Assembly (NCBI GenBank): GCA_000733355.1
Contig: JNVV01000051.1
Location: 163,298-227,297 of the forward strand
Direction: 5' to 3'
Source of the DNA: Falciphora oryzae
Lineage: Eukaryota; Ascomycota; Sordariomycetes; Magnaporthales; Magnaporthaceae
DNA length: 64,000 nt
Position 1 is the first letter of the stretch. Every line of letters begins with the position of its first letter. A program made the position numbers and the translations under genes. Shown in pieces: positions 33,340 to 45,200 of the stretch. Below the pieces are notes generated by a model that was not told the DNA's origin, made no database searches, and was given only the letters and a program-made list of their open reading frames with translations.

Positions 33340-34104
33340 ATAGCAAGGGTCGGAGGCCTCATGTTCGGCGAAAAAAAAGCGTCCTGGTTGTGGAAGAAGG
33401 AAGCAATAGACGACACATCCGCAACCTTGAGGAATGGCGGCGCCGCTTTGATCCTACCTGGTTCCTGCAGTTGCATAATCCTAATCCCCTCATCGACAGC
33501 GCGCTCGTAAAAGCACGGGCTTCCGAGGCCAGAGCCGGGGGGGCTTCCGGCCCGTGGCCAAGGATCCGTTAGCTGTGGCAGCGGGCTTGAGGGATGTGCT
33601 CGCACCCAGCCCCGACAAGACGAAAGCCGTCTTCCTGCCCGATTCGCCGATGGAATGGCGCAACATCCCCTTTTCCAGTAGGAAGACCGGGCGACTTGCT
33701 GCGAGCAAGTGACACAAGATGGTACATCGCGGACACCATCGAGGTCGGGGCAGCCGCCCGAGTCCGCGACGTTGCGCGAGACGTGGGCGTCCTCGCAACC
33801 AAACTCTCACGGGCCGACCCCCTCGCCTTTGGATTGCTCAAATGCAAGGGCGTCATGGCGGTGCCGCGCCAACCCACGGCTCCTGGTGCATTGCGTGGTC
33901 AACTACAGGCTCTATCCCCCCAGCGCTCCAGCTCCCGACAGTAGCATCCGCAGCCCTTCCCCAAGCCAGCGCGACTACTCCTGCTTCAAGCTCGTCTTGT
34001 GGGTTCCCGAGGGCATTGAGCGAGGGATGAACAAGGCATGGGCAACGCTCAGCGGTGTGTTTTGCAGCTCGGAGGGGCTTGGTGCGGTCGAGGTTGAGGA
34101 GTGA
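33340..34104 (+). pseudogene. fungal kinase-like/HeLo-associated family gene, broken
   Basis: Blocks in three frames follow a family order: RNLEEWRRRFDPTWF and NPLIDSALVKARASEARAGG; then KDPLAVAAGLRDVLAPSPDK and FLPDSPMEWRNIPFSSRKTG; then DTRWYIADTIEVGAAARVRD and ATKLSRADPLAFGLLKCKGV; then FKLVLWVPEGIE. Frames change near 33545, 33710 and after 33880. I recall this order from fungal proteins with a degenerate kinase-like C terminus, but cannot name the family with certainty. It starts only about 120 bases after the intact HET gene. Confidence 0.6.
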
Positions 34105-34567
34105 GGGGGAGACACGCCGTCTCGCAAAGCTTGAGCAGGCTCGAGCCCGCTTAGCAAAGCGAGCACGGGCCACCAGTTGGTCTTTTCCTGCTGGCCCTCA
34201 CTTCCCCATCAACCCCTGCAACAGCCCTGAGCAAAAGCCCCCACCAACCATTTCCGCTCACGAGCCGCTGGCCCCGCGTACGCATGTGAGCACGCGGCCA
34301 ACCTGCATTAACAGAGGCTGGTTAACTGGTCGAGTGGCCGTCGTTCAACGCAGCTCGCGCCCAAACGTGACGTGTCGTGTCAGCCCGCGTAGGTTTGGTC
34401 GCCGGCATGGAGGCGCGGGGCGCCCCGGGGGGAGGGAGGGGAGCGTGGAGGGCTTTGGAGGGCATTTCCTTCATAGTTGAATAGGTAGTTGACGCCCACC
34501 TTCCGTACCAAGTCCCGACGTTTTTCTACAGGCGGAGAAAGAGGGAGACAAGGCAGAAAGACAACAA
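34105..34567. other. no supported gene
   Basis: Spacer between the kinase-like relic and the WD40 fragment. Nothing recognisable. Confidence 0.45.
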
Positions 34568-34641
34568 GAGGTCAGCGCAGTGGCGTTCTCGCCGGACGGC
34601 AACACGCTAGCGTCGGCCTCGGGCGATAAGACGACCAGACC
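34568..34641 (+). pseudogene. isolated WD40-repeat fragment
   Basis: About 24 codons read EVSAVAFSPDGNTLASASGD followed by KTTR, an almost consensus fungal NACHT-WD40-type repeat. No further repeats are seen on either side, and the frame runs into unrelated sequence. It looks like a single repeat left behind by recombination or capture. Confidence 0.7.
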
Positions 34642-35060
34642 GCCCTCGCAGTTTCTGCCATCGCCAAGCCAAATGTTTTCCTGACACCGACAGGCAAAGT
34701 GTGGGCCGACGCGGCACGCCCCGTCCCGCACCATGCAAGGATTCGCCAAGCTCGTTGCGACCTTGAACATACACCATGCACTCTGAGGGAGTCATAAGGC
34801 CTCTTTTTTTTTTTTTTACCCAGCGGGCATACCTACATTGGACCTGCGTGATATTACAAGCATCATCCCTGCCTCTGCCAGAGCCAGAAATGGCTTCACA
34901 GGACTCTGCCGTGTTGGAATCCAGGCCTATGTCGAGCCGGAAACGACTTCGCCATGCAGCACAACCAGTGAGCCAGTGCAACGTAGTGAAACTGGTTTGC
35001 AAGCGACTGTATGCTGGCAATGGATCGCCCTACTGCAGCGTGAGATCCTGGTGCAGTGTG

Positions 35061-35110
35061 CCATTTCCAGCTCCATTTCCAGCTCCATTTCCAGCTCCAT
35101 TTCCAGCTCC
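35061..35110. repeat. 12-bp tandem repeat, about four copies
   Basis: CCATTTCCAGCT is repeated four times without change. It is open in two frames (PFPA or SSIS repeats), but no gene model needs it. Confidence 0.9.
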
Positions 35111-35239
35111 CTGGTTGCCGTTCCCAGCCTCCTTGGCGCCGGCCCTGCAATGCCCCACACCTACGGCATGATGCAGCTCCCCAACTTGTGGCACGGCACT
35201 CCTCTCTGAACTTGGCTGCCACCTTGCCAATGAGTCAAG

Positions 35240-35934
35240 ACTTGTCTAAAATTAGAGAACCTGCAGCAGGCGGCTTGCAAGCTCGTGGGCAAAGCCTAGG
35301 TTAAGCTGGCGGAGCCCAAGAAGCAGTCGGCGCACCCCTGCTCCGGCGGCGACGCAAAAGCGCCCGACTGGTGGCCGAAGCCATGGGGCCCGACCGAGGC
35401 CGAGACGGTGCGGCGGCGCAAGGAGCCCGATCACCTGTACAAGAAAGGTAATTTCGGATGTGCCATCGGATAAGTCCGCACCCATTTGTTGTCCAACTCT
35501 GCTCTCCGCCGGAAACTGTTCCGCCTTTAGTGCATATGTGCTGACTCCCTTCCTTTGTTGACAGAGCGGGCTTGACGCGACCAAACTCGAGCAGGAGACA
35601 AACGGGGCCCTATCCGGATTCTTCAACAACCTGGGCAACGCCAAAAAGAAACACTGTCTAAAGGAGATATTTAAGGTGGCGAGGGCCCAGGAGACGTTGA
35701 GGAACAACCAAGTTGGTGCGTCTTGCGCCCGTCAGCCCGGAGCCACCAAGTGTTATGGCTGTCGTTACTAACCTTTTTGGTTATTCAGGTAACAACCGCA
35801 AAGTCTTGGTGATGGCGGGCGACGAGTTCCCCGACGACTGGCAAGGCGGCGACGAGCGGCAGGAGGAGACACAGGCAGGGGGACCGGATAGCGACGTCAC
35901 CATCGACGCAAAGGCCGACGGCGGTTACTTATAA
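35240..35934 (+). pseudogene. DUF2841-like fungal gene, partial with one nonsense codon
   Basis: Three coding blocks are joined by clear introns. The first contains LENLQQAACKLVGKA, a TAG at 35297-35299, VKLAEPKKQSAHPCSGGDAK, APDWWPKPWGPTEAE and a KEPDHLYKK end. After an intron (GTAATT to TTGACAG) comes SGLDATKLEQETNGALSGFF to LKEIFKVARAQETLRNNQV. After a second intron with a TACTAAC branch site comes NNRKVLVMAGDEFPDDWQGG to the TAA at 35932-35934. The WWPK-W-GP, EPDHL and EIFKVA blocks recall fungal DUF2841 proteins. The TAG replaces a possible CAG. The 5' end is not clear. Confidence 0.55.
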
Positions 35935-35939
35935 AATTG

Positions 35940-38311
35940 TAACCGCCGGGCGGCAGCAATCATGGTCCGACCGAGTACGACAGCAGCGGCCACTTCCTCA
36001 TCGGCACGTTTGTCGAAGGCCGGCAGCAGCAACGGGCGCTCCATGGACAAAGATTCAGCGATTTCCAAAAAAGATCAGACGAACAGCACTGTCGGGGAGC
36101 AGCACTGTCGGGGAGCAGCACCGGATATCGCGATACTCGTGCGGGCGCCCCCACTGTGAAGTTAAAACCCGCGACACAAACCCCGACCGGAACAAGGCCT
36201 CAGCGCCGTTGTCGCATCTTGTCGACACGGCGGCCACGATGGCGGCGGTTGCCGCCGATAACACCGGCCACGCGCAGGGAGGCCCCCGCCGAGCCAGATG
36301 AAGAATACCGCCTGGGGCGCCGCCAAGCGACCCTGAGGCACAAGCAAGTCGACGACGTGCCCCCCAGCCGAGTGTCGTCCGGGCCGCCGGCTTGCCCCTG
36401 GCCGGCTCGAACTCTGACAACTATTACAGGCTTCACCGACCACTGCACAAACACCTTGGCCAGACGGTGGCTTGCTCCAGCCAAGGTGCCCGTGGCTCAA
36501 GTGGGTCCTTCTTTTCTCCAAACGAGACGTCATCGTTGCCGCCGAGGCTGACCTTTCCAGGGTTCGACATATAGAGCCGTCTCGGCGGTCGGGGAAGGAG
36601 ACGAAAGGCTTTGATAAGCTCGACTTCGGGGGTTGAGACCAGGCGTGAGATGGCCTTTTGTGCCGTGTCTGCTAAGGTACTGAAAAAAAAAAAAAAAAAA
36701 AAAAAAAACGGGGGTTGACGACCCTGGCCCGCTTCTGCAGCCGGTTAATTTGCACTGACGACATTGTCGCGATGAATGGACCACTTGCATAGTAGTATAC
36801 TTGGTGGTGCGAGATCCTCGGGTCGGCCTGAGAGGGGGCATTTCATCACTGGCGGTGGCTCCCAAGGATGGTTCGGCCGCTGCTGGGGCATAAGGGCGGA
36901 GGCATGATGCTATCAGGCATTGTGAACCGCTGATGACGGCAATTTTTTTTTTTAATACGCCGGTTGTTGCAGGCGCCCGGTTTTCTGACCGGCGCAGCTC
37001 TTCCTGTCTGCCGACTGCAACTTCCAAGCCCGCGCTGGGTGGTTCGCTTCGGCGAAGTCACTGGCGGCGGGCTACTGTTGACACGCTATTCGTTTCTCTC
37101 CGTACCTGCTCGACTCTTGTGGAGGAAGACGGGCATGCGACTTGAGGAAAATTGTTTTAGCCCACGGCAGGGCGACGTAGTAGCACGGTGGCGTCACGGT
37201 GTCACCGGGTATCCAGCGTTTGGCGCAGGGGCAAATCACTCATCCTCTATCATTCAATCTCGACTGACTCCGACTTTGGGCGGCACGCGGAAACCTCCAG
37301 ATACAAGCTGGTGGTGCATTTAGGGAATGATTCGGACGGGGGCGGCGGTCACGCTGCTGCATTAAGTTACCTGTCTGATCAGTGATTTGATGGAGCTGCA
37401 GTCCGTCCCATATCGCGCGGGGATCGCCAAATAAAAACCCACTTTTAACCGCATCGTCCGCCCCCAGGAAGCCACAGGTTGGGAGGGATATGCACAGTTT
37501 GGTTCCATGGGGGTATAGGGTTGGACGGCGAAACCAGAGAGGGTGTCTCCGACGGACCCTGTCCCCCGGCAGATTTCGATGAGGGAAGGTGAAGACGTGT
37601 CGACGGGGTAACGACGAGCTGGAACTGAAGCACCTTGCCAACGTCAATTTTGATAGGAAGATCGCGGCTGAGGAAGCTATGACAACCAACAATCCACTCC
37701 CCCCGGATTTCCATTCGGTCGCCTTGTCTCTGTGCCGTCGGGGTCCGCGCCCCTTTGGCTTCCACCCGGAGTCCTCCTCTGAGGCCTCCAGTGGTGATTC
37801 GTAAGATTGCTGGTCGTGGTTCTGCGCGGGGTGTTACAGAAGCGCGCAACCCTTTGCACGCTTCCATTTCCTATTCTCCTTTCTTTCCCTTATCTCACAG
37901 AATAACATCACTTTGGCACCTACCGGTATTTAACCCCGGATCGCTTGTGCGCGGGAGAAGATACGCGCTTTCGAAGTAGCGCTCCCAGTTGCCCCGCGCG
38001 TTTGGGAGGCGTTATGTACGTAAAATCGCGGTCTAAAGGGCCCGCTAATAGCCGACGGAATAGATCTACAAGTACTTTGATAAAAATGCAATCGCGTTTA
38101 CGATGCAGTGGTCGCGAGGGCTAATCCACCGAAACTAAAAATTTGCTACGTTATAGATCCAGCAGAGTACCCGTGTAATTGCCACGGAGCTACCACAACT
38201 TAACAAGCATTAGCTTAGCAACATTTTTTTACATTCTTAGGCCTTCTATTCGCCACGCCTAAGGTATATAAGGGCAGGTAGCAGGTGGTGGGCAGGGGGG
38301 TGATAGAGTCG
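35940..38311. other. long unassigned stretch downstream of the NLR gene
   Basis: No frame shows a known domain. It contains a 26-base poly-A run (36683-36708). The last 300 bases are AT-richer and probably form the 3' untranslated region and terminator of the NLR gene on the minus strand. Confidence 0.4.
36683..36708. repeat. poly-A tract (26 A)
   Basis: Uninterrupted run of 26 A. It could be the tail of a retrotransposed sequence, but I see no recognisable element beside it. Confidence 0.9.
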
Positions 38312-41300
38312 TTATTCGAGAAGTTTCGCAACAGCGGCGTGTCCGCTCTGCGCGGCAAGCGACAGCGGCGTTCGCCCGTAGAATCGGTCCTTCGAGTTGA
38401 CATCGACCTTGCCTGTGGCGAGCAGCTGCTTGACGATGCCCTCGTGCCCGTTCTCCGCGGCAAACGACAGCGGCGTCTGCCCGTACATATTATCCTTCAA
38501 ATCGACGTCGACTTTGCCTGTGGCGAGCAGCTGTTTAACGATGCCCTCGTGCCCGTTCTCCGCGGCAAACGACAGCGGCGTTTGCCCGCCGTAGCCGCCC
38601 TTCAAATCGACGTCGACTTTACCTGTGGCGAGCAGCTGTTTAACGATGCCCTCGTGCCCGTTCTTCGCGGCAAACGACAGCGGCGTTTGCCCGCCATCCT
38701 TCGAATCGACGTCGACCTTGCCTGTACCTAGCAGCTGCTTAACGATGCCCTCGTGCCCGTTCTCCGCGGCCCGCCATAACGGCGTCTGCCCGTAATAGTT
38801 ATCCTTCGAGTCGACGTCGACCTTGCCTGTAGCGAGCAGCTGCTTGACGATGCCCTCGCGCCCGTTCCCCGCGGCCCACGACAGCGGCGTCCGCCCCTGC
38901 CGGTCCTTCGAGTCGACGTCGACCTTGCCGGTGGCGAGCAGCTGTTTGAAGAGCTTGAAAACGGGTACGACCTTGCCTGTAGCGAGCAGCTGCTTGACGA
39001 CGGCCTCGTGCCCGGCTCCCGCAGCATACGACAGCGGCGTCCGCCCGTGCCTGTCCTTCTTGTCGACTTTAACCTTGCCTGTAGTGAGCAGCAGCTTGAC
39101 GGCCCCGTGCCCGTTCTCCGCAGCATACGACAGCGGCGTCCGCCCTTCCCGATCTCTAATATCGATTTTAATGCCAATTTGGTTTGCCCTTTGCAAAATA
39201 ACACTTAACAGCCCCACCACCTGATATTTCGACGTGACGTGCATTAAAGTAGTCCCTTCTGCTGGACGATTACGCGGATATTGTTCCAATATCCCGTAAA
39301 CGCGCACCCATAAATCTACGAGAGCGTTTGATGGCCAAGCAAAACATTCCAAAAGATCCTCTTGACGGACACTCCTAGCATCGCTTTGTTTCGCGTGCGC
39401 CACCCACGAGGTTGTGGCGTAATGCAGGAAAGGAAAGTCGCGACGCTCGTAGCTTGTTGACTGACTGATCTCCTCCATCGCCAAATAGCGTATGCAGATC
39501 TTGGACAGCCGGTGGTGTGCCATTCCGATTGCCGCATCGGTCGACGGCGCGATTGCCGCATCGGTCGACGACGCGCTGCAGTCCAAAGCTGAGGTGCGCT
39601 TCTTAACGAAGCCGCCCTTTTCGACGAAGTCCTTAACGGACTGATGGATGAATTGGACAACCTGCGCATTGGATGACGGCACGATTTCTGCGAGACCGTG
39701 GCTTAAAGCCTTAATTCTTCTGTCAATATTGTCGTCGGCGATGAAATCTTCCGACGGCTGGCATTCGTCGAGTGACTTGTAAGTACCGTCAGGATCAACT
39801 GCCATGGCCCATTGCAGCTCGTCCGTTGTCAAAGGCCTCGTGGAAAAACAAATCCATTGGATCAGCTTCAGGGAGCCTGGTTCCATGCTTTCGATAAGTT
39901 TGTGGTATAGCTCATCGAGAGCTGGAGGGGCGGACCGGATTGCCGCTTCGATCGTCCCCAATCCTTTACCCTCGCGGTCAAGGTTTAAAACTTGCGTCAC
40001 CACGAGCCGCGCCCACATGAAAACGCCTTCGGCGCGAGCCGTAATTAAAGCCGGAATCGGAGATGGCGATCGCACATGAAACGCAGAGAGTTGATTTTGC
40101 ACGTAGGCCGAAATATCATCTCGGTTTTCGCTTTCAAGGCATATTTCGAACGCACCGTCCAGGGCCAGAATCGGGTAATGACGACAAGTGAAGCAGATGC
40201 GAAACTGTAAGCCGAAGGACCGGGGGTTCCGGAGCAAGGACTTGAACCATTTAGCCAGGTCAACCGCATTCCGTTCGCCACATTCGTCTAACGCGTCAAC
40301 AAACAACCAGATTGAGCGAGTTTTTAGGACGTTCGGAAAAGACAGCTCGAAAAAGCGCTGCAGTTGTTCCTGATGCCAGTGCCACTTTTCACCTGGTTGA
40401 CCGATTTCCTTGAGGTTTTTTTCGAAGGTGTCGACAAGATCGGGCAGTGCGTCGGGTACCTGGCTGAAGACCTGGTGAAGAAGTGACCTGTAGAGGCCAA
40501 GCGGGGCCCTTTCGAGTTCATGACCGCGATCGTGGAAAAAGAACGAGAGAATAAGGGTGGCATTTCCGGCGCTGGGCACGGCTCCATTGCCAAGGGCGTA
40601 TTTTAGCAATGTCGACTTCCCGGAGCCCGGCTTCCCCTTGATCCAGAGCAGGCTTCGATCGCAGGCAGCCCAGCTCCGATATGTTTCGTGTCGAAGCAGC
40701 CACTCGCATGTCCCCTTGACGGCGCGGTTAACGTCATGGGAGCGATTGTGCATTTGCGGAAAGGCTAGCGATTTAAGGCAATCCTGCGACGGCGGTGGAC
40801 GTTCGTGTGTATCTGAGCAATACGGTTAGTCAAAAGCAAAAAAAAAAAAAACAAGTTAATATTAACTACAATGGGAAATGGAAACTAACATGTTGCGTTG
40901 ACATATGTTCGCTGGTCTATCTAGCTAGTCAGCCTCCTTGCCCGCCCTTTAGTATCAGGAGTCGTCGCCGTCATCCGAAGATTTGGGCTTTTTGGGGCGT
41001 ATGTCCCACGAAGAGTACTACTTGCCGATATTGCTACCTATGGTCACCGCCCCACTCCCGGTTGTAATGTTTCTGGTGGTGATGCTGCGGTTGCTGTTGT
41101 CGGTGGTGGTGTTGTTGCGATTGCTGTTGTCGATGGTTGTGACGTTGTGGCTGTTGGTCGTGTTACTGTTGCGGCCGTCCGAGTTAGACCTCCATTCCTT
41201 GGAGACTCCTTCCATGGCGCCGCATGGCACCTCGTATCTGTCGAGGATCGCCGCGGCCACCGAAGCCGCCGTTGCCGCAGCGAAGTTCTGCCATTTCTTA

Positions 41301-42238
41301 TTTTTGTGGCTGTCGGCGTAGTCACAAATGCCCTTGACGACGATGCAAGGGACCTCCTTCCAAGCCCCGGCACCTTCCATCTCGAAGGCAATCACGCCGT
41401 GCTTTTTGGCAACCACGTCGCGGTGCTTGCCCGATTTCATGACCGCATTGCCGCAGGCCACCCTGCCTATGAAGACCCGAGGTACGAGCTCCGCCGGGCG
41501 CTCCTTCTGCCGGTTCTGCCTCGGGGCGCAGCGCCGCGTTTCGCACCCGGCCTCCTCGCAAGAGAGCTTGGAGGCCGGCTCGCAAAAGCGCGGGGGATTT
41601 GCCTCGCACTCGTCGCAGTCCTCTTTGTAGTGGATGTGGTCGTACTCGGCAGGGAATATGGTGTCGGCGGCGTCGGGGGGAGGGCTGTAGCTGGTCTTCC
41701 GCTTCTTTTCGAGGGCGGCGGCCTGCAGCGCCACCAGGTTCGCCGTCGCCTTTCTCTGCAGGCGCTCCAGCTCGTCTTCCCCCTCCAACAGCTCGAGCAG
41801 CCCGCGGATGTCGTTGTTGGCCTGTCCCAGCGTGTCTTCGGTGGATCTGACGACGAACTCGTCCGGGTATCGCCTGCCGAAGTCATGGTTGAGGATGCTT
41901 TTGCTAACAATCACGTCACCCAAAAAGGCGTCCCAACCACGGATCTGGGGCAGACCTCCGCAAACACCGACGATCAGGGCAAGTTTGATGTTGGTATAGC
42001 TCGACTGCAAGCTCCTTGCGCCTGCCGCCGATGCCTCCATCCCCATGCCTGGAAGTAGGAGGAGTACGACGGCATGGTTCCCGATGCGGCCCGTCGTGTA
42101 TGTGTTGGTGTCGCCGGTCTCCCGTCCGTATTTTGTCTCGTAAATGTCGTCGAAGAGGAGCCTCACAGCGTCCGATTCGATGCGCAACGCACAGATGATG
42201 GCTAGATGGAAGCCGCTGCGGTCGATCGGTGGAAACAT
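38312..42238 (-). CDS. PNP_UDP-NACHT-ankyrin NLR-type protein
   Basis: Two exons, 42238-41038 and 40812-38312, give 1,233 residues. The 225-bp intron has donor G|GTAGCA, a long poly-pyrimidine run, branch GACTAACC and acceptor GCTCAG, and the frame is kept. Residues about 8-340 are a nucleoside-phosphorylase fold ([44 protein letters not shown]) with a Cys-rich insert. An Asn/Thr-rich linker follows. NACHT comes next: [19 protein letters not shown], Walker [17 protein letters not shown] near 460 and Walker [12 protein letters not shown] near 565. Residues 954-1233 are eight ankyrin repeats, several almost identical. This is a recognised fungal NLR architecture: ankyrin sensing, NACHT oligomerisation, PNP_UDP effector. 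An alternative is two genes, with NACHT-ankyrin starting at ATG 40904 or 40753. Confidence 0.82.
38315..39154 (-). repeat. ankyrin-repeat tract of about 105-bp units
   Basis: Eight units of 33-35 codons (one disturbed unit of about 50). The core [20 protein letters not shown] with LATGKVDV recurs with few changes at DNA level. One unit carries an extra [17 protein letters not shown] segment, a partial duplication. Confidence 0.9.
40813..41037 (-). other. intron of the NLR gene
   Basis: The donor GTAGCA follows exon base 41038, and the acceptor CTCAG ends at 40813. The intron has a run of 12 T, then the branch-like GACTAACC 13 bases before the acceptor. Phase 1 on both sides restores an open frame across the junction. 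The stops TAG and TGA in the intron explain why the two exons look like separate frames. Confidence 0.7.
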
Positions 42239-45200
42239 GGTAAATGGCAATAGGAGAGCAACGAAACGGAGGAGAGAGGGTACGAAAGAGAAGAGATGTG
42301 ACTAAGGAGGAGAAACGGCGGATACGCTATGATCGAAGCTTTTGTTTTGGCAAAGCAGTACCAGCAGGGTACTAAAAATCGAGTGGCACACGGAAGCCGG
42401 AAAATGTATGGGCCAAAGACAGTGCCAGCATAGAACGAGCTGGCTAGAGTTTGAACGGCGGGACAAGAGGCGCACGGAATGCGGAGATGAACAGGAAGAA
42501 CTGGAAGTCGTATGGGGAAGATAGGGAGGCCGTGTTCAGTCCCCGAGGGCGCAGCTTTGGTTAGGCTGGAACACCGAACTCTGGTTGCGCGCGTGGGTCC
42601 TCCGGTGTTTTGGGGGTGGACTGCAGGCTACGGACGCGCCGATATTGCCCTGCAAATCCATTGGGGCAACAGCGTTCCTGTGGGTGGGAATCTGGCCAGA
42701 CTTAGCTCGCATACTCCGAACCAAGAAGGGAAGACACCGCCGAAGCGGGCTGTGGCCAGCTGAATGCCGCAAAGCTTTGAGGCTGCAGTGGCTCCTGCCA
42801 AAACACATCCACAGCCAATCATTTCCTGACGCACGACAATCGGCCAGCGGCGCAAGGAGCGGTATATTAACGAAAATATCTCGGCATGTCCTGTCCAATC
42901 CAGCGCGTAGACCTTGCAGCACGCGTTGCGCCCAGAACGAACCAATAACGATTTGTCGTCGCGCCTTGACGGCCTTTGACGCGTCGATATCGCACGTTAT
43001 CGAACGTTCCTCGAAACGGAGGAAGTGGAAAGACAACGGAGCCAAGTGTTTATCCATCGCACCGTTCGTTATAGCTGGCAAGCCGAGCTAACAATTACGC
43101 ATAGTCGCCTCCATTTTCCATTCGCCTCCCGAATGACCACGGCGACGACAATGTGGACGCGTTTCGACCCAACGACGAACGTCTCCTCCCGCTTTTGCCT
43201 GCAGCCTGCCGCACTAAGCTCGGTAACCTGGCCCTCCACGACCTGATAACATCACCTGCGTAAACTGAAGTTGAATAAGATTTCACAATAAATGTGGATC
43301 GCGGGTCGGTTATTCAAATCCTTGCAAGCCCCATAAAATAAGCGTAGATGCTGGTCTTCGTGGAGGAGGCCAAAAGCGGCTCGCAAGGTCGTGAAAGGAT
43401 GAAGAAGAGCCAGAATCAGCTTCGTGGGGGCAGGACGATCTTCTGGGCTGACACGCCCATCGGCCCGACCAACGGGCGTCTGGGTGCGTCACGACGATCG
43501 CGGCCGTAAAGAGCAACCCCGCCAACCCGACCGACTCCCCGAGCCTCCAACGTTACATGCAGCCGCTGTTCATTGCTCCCTTTCGTCATCGCCTGGTGCG
43601 ATGGATTGCCAGATGCAGTATCTGCTTCCACAGTTTGAGTGATGGGGCCACTTTTCTGAAGAGACGGGGCAACTGAGGAAGCACAAATGTCTTGCTGTCA
43701 TGCAGGTTGGCAGGGCTGAGGTGGGGCTGGTGGAAATGCCGACATAAATATGGGCATGCCCCACTCCCCAAGCTTGGTCTGCTGCCCGAGTCCACACATT
43801 GTTGCATGCGATGCAGGATTTGATTAGTCAAGTGCACGGACGTGTTGGGCAGGACGCGTTGCGGGCAAAATTTTGCGGGAAATCTGTCCAGGCGGGCATG
43901 GCGCATCATCAATCAGACAGATCAATCAATCAATCCAATCAGATCAATTCATTCTCGTTACGCTGTGCAACACACATTCAACAACGAAAGGCACCCCGCA
44001 TCAATCACTCCTCTCAGACGCAGCACCACAGCTTCCAACTGCCCAGCCCAAAGCAATTCGAATTGAACACGCGACAAACGACAGCGCTTTATGCCTTCAA
44101 TCCTCCATACCCCATAAGCGCATTGCTGACTGGCTCGCCAAAGTCCCTGACGGCGCATTCGAGTAGCCAAGGACCGACAAGAACTGGGCGAAAAAGGTGA
44201 AGATATTATACTGCTCCGCATTGGCGTCGCCGACAGTCCTTGAGCCATCGGTGCTCGAATAATCGGCAGAGGAGCCGCTGCTGGAACTAGTCGGAGTCAT
44301 GGCAGTTCCCGGAGTGCCCGGCACGGGGTACAGCCGACAAACCCATTCCCGTGTGACATGGTGGGGATGGACCAGGGGGGAGGACCGGCGCATCGTTGTA
44401 TCCACATTGGCTTGGGATACATTCAGGTTTAGGTTTATTGGTGTCCGCCGCTTGCTAGCTCAAAGGCGGGACGATCGCCTCACTGGGTCTTCCACGGACC
44501 AGCCACGGCGGAGTGTCAAGGATGGCCAACAGAACTCCAAGCCCCATTCGGAGGGGCGAGCGAGTGTTGCAGGCCCCTCCATTTTCCACGTACATGGTGC
44601 GAGCCTCGACATAACCAGGACGGGGGCCGCCCACCCGCGCGATGTCCTGGTACCCCGCTTCCGCGCATGCATGCTATTCAACCAGGACAATATTCACACC
44701 CCTTCCTGGCCCCCAGCCACCCTCGGCAGCGACCAGTCGCGCTCACGACCCCCACAACCGATCTATCCTATACTGTTGATTATACCAGCGCGCCGCCCTG
44801 CTGTGGCTCCAAGCGCCGGGCTGTTGCGCCGAGAGGGGGAGCAGCGCGCGGTATCCGGACCCGATCACGAAAAGCACCGCGAGGAGGGGCACCAGTCCGC
44901 CTACCACATTGTGCCCAAGCGCACCTAGCATTGGCACTCGCTATCATATACGCAAACACGACACCCAGCCATTGCAGTATCTTTTTACCTTCGTGTTACC
45001 TACGGTCGATAAAGGCGGCACAGTTAGCGAGGCAAAACTAGACTACCTGGCCGCCGCTAAGGTACCGGCTCTTGCTTGGGCAGTAGGCACCCAACCCCCT
45101 CCTCCGGCCATTACAGAATATGCAGCATGTGAGCAACTCCAAACAAACGCGGGGCGGCCACACACTTTTGACTGGCTTGATGAGTTGGCGACAGAAGGTG

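Noticed and set aside
38315..39154. CRISPR-like or satellite repeat array, because of regular 100-bp spacing.
   Set aside because: The units encode ankyrin repeats in frame with an intact gene; there are no short repeats with unique spacers.
40753..41020. Two separate genes for the PNP_UDP and NACHT-ankyrin parts, with the first ending at TAG 41020-41018.
   Set aside because: A GT-AG intron with a strong branch site and phase match joins the two parts into a known architecture. The two-gene model is kept only as an alternative.
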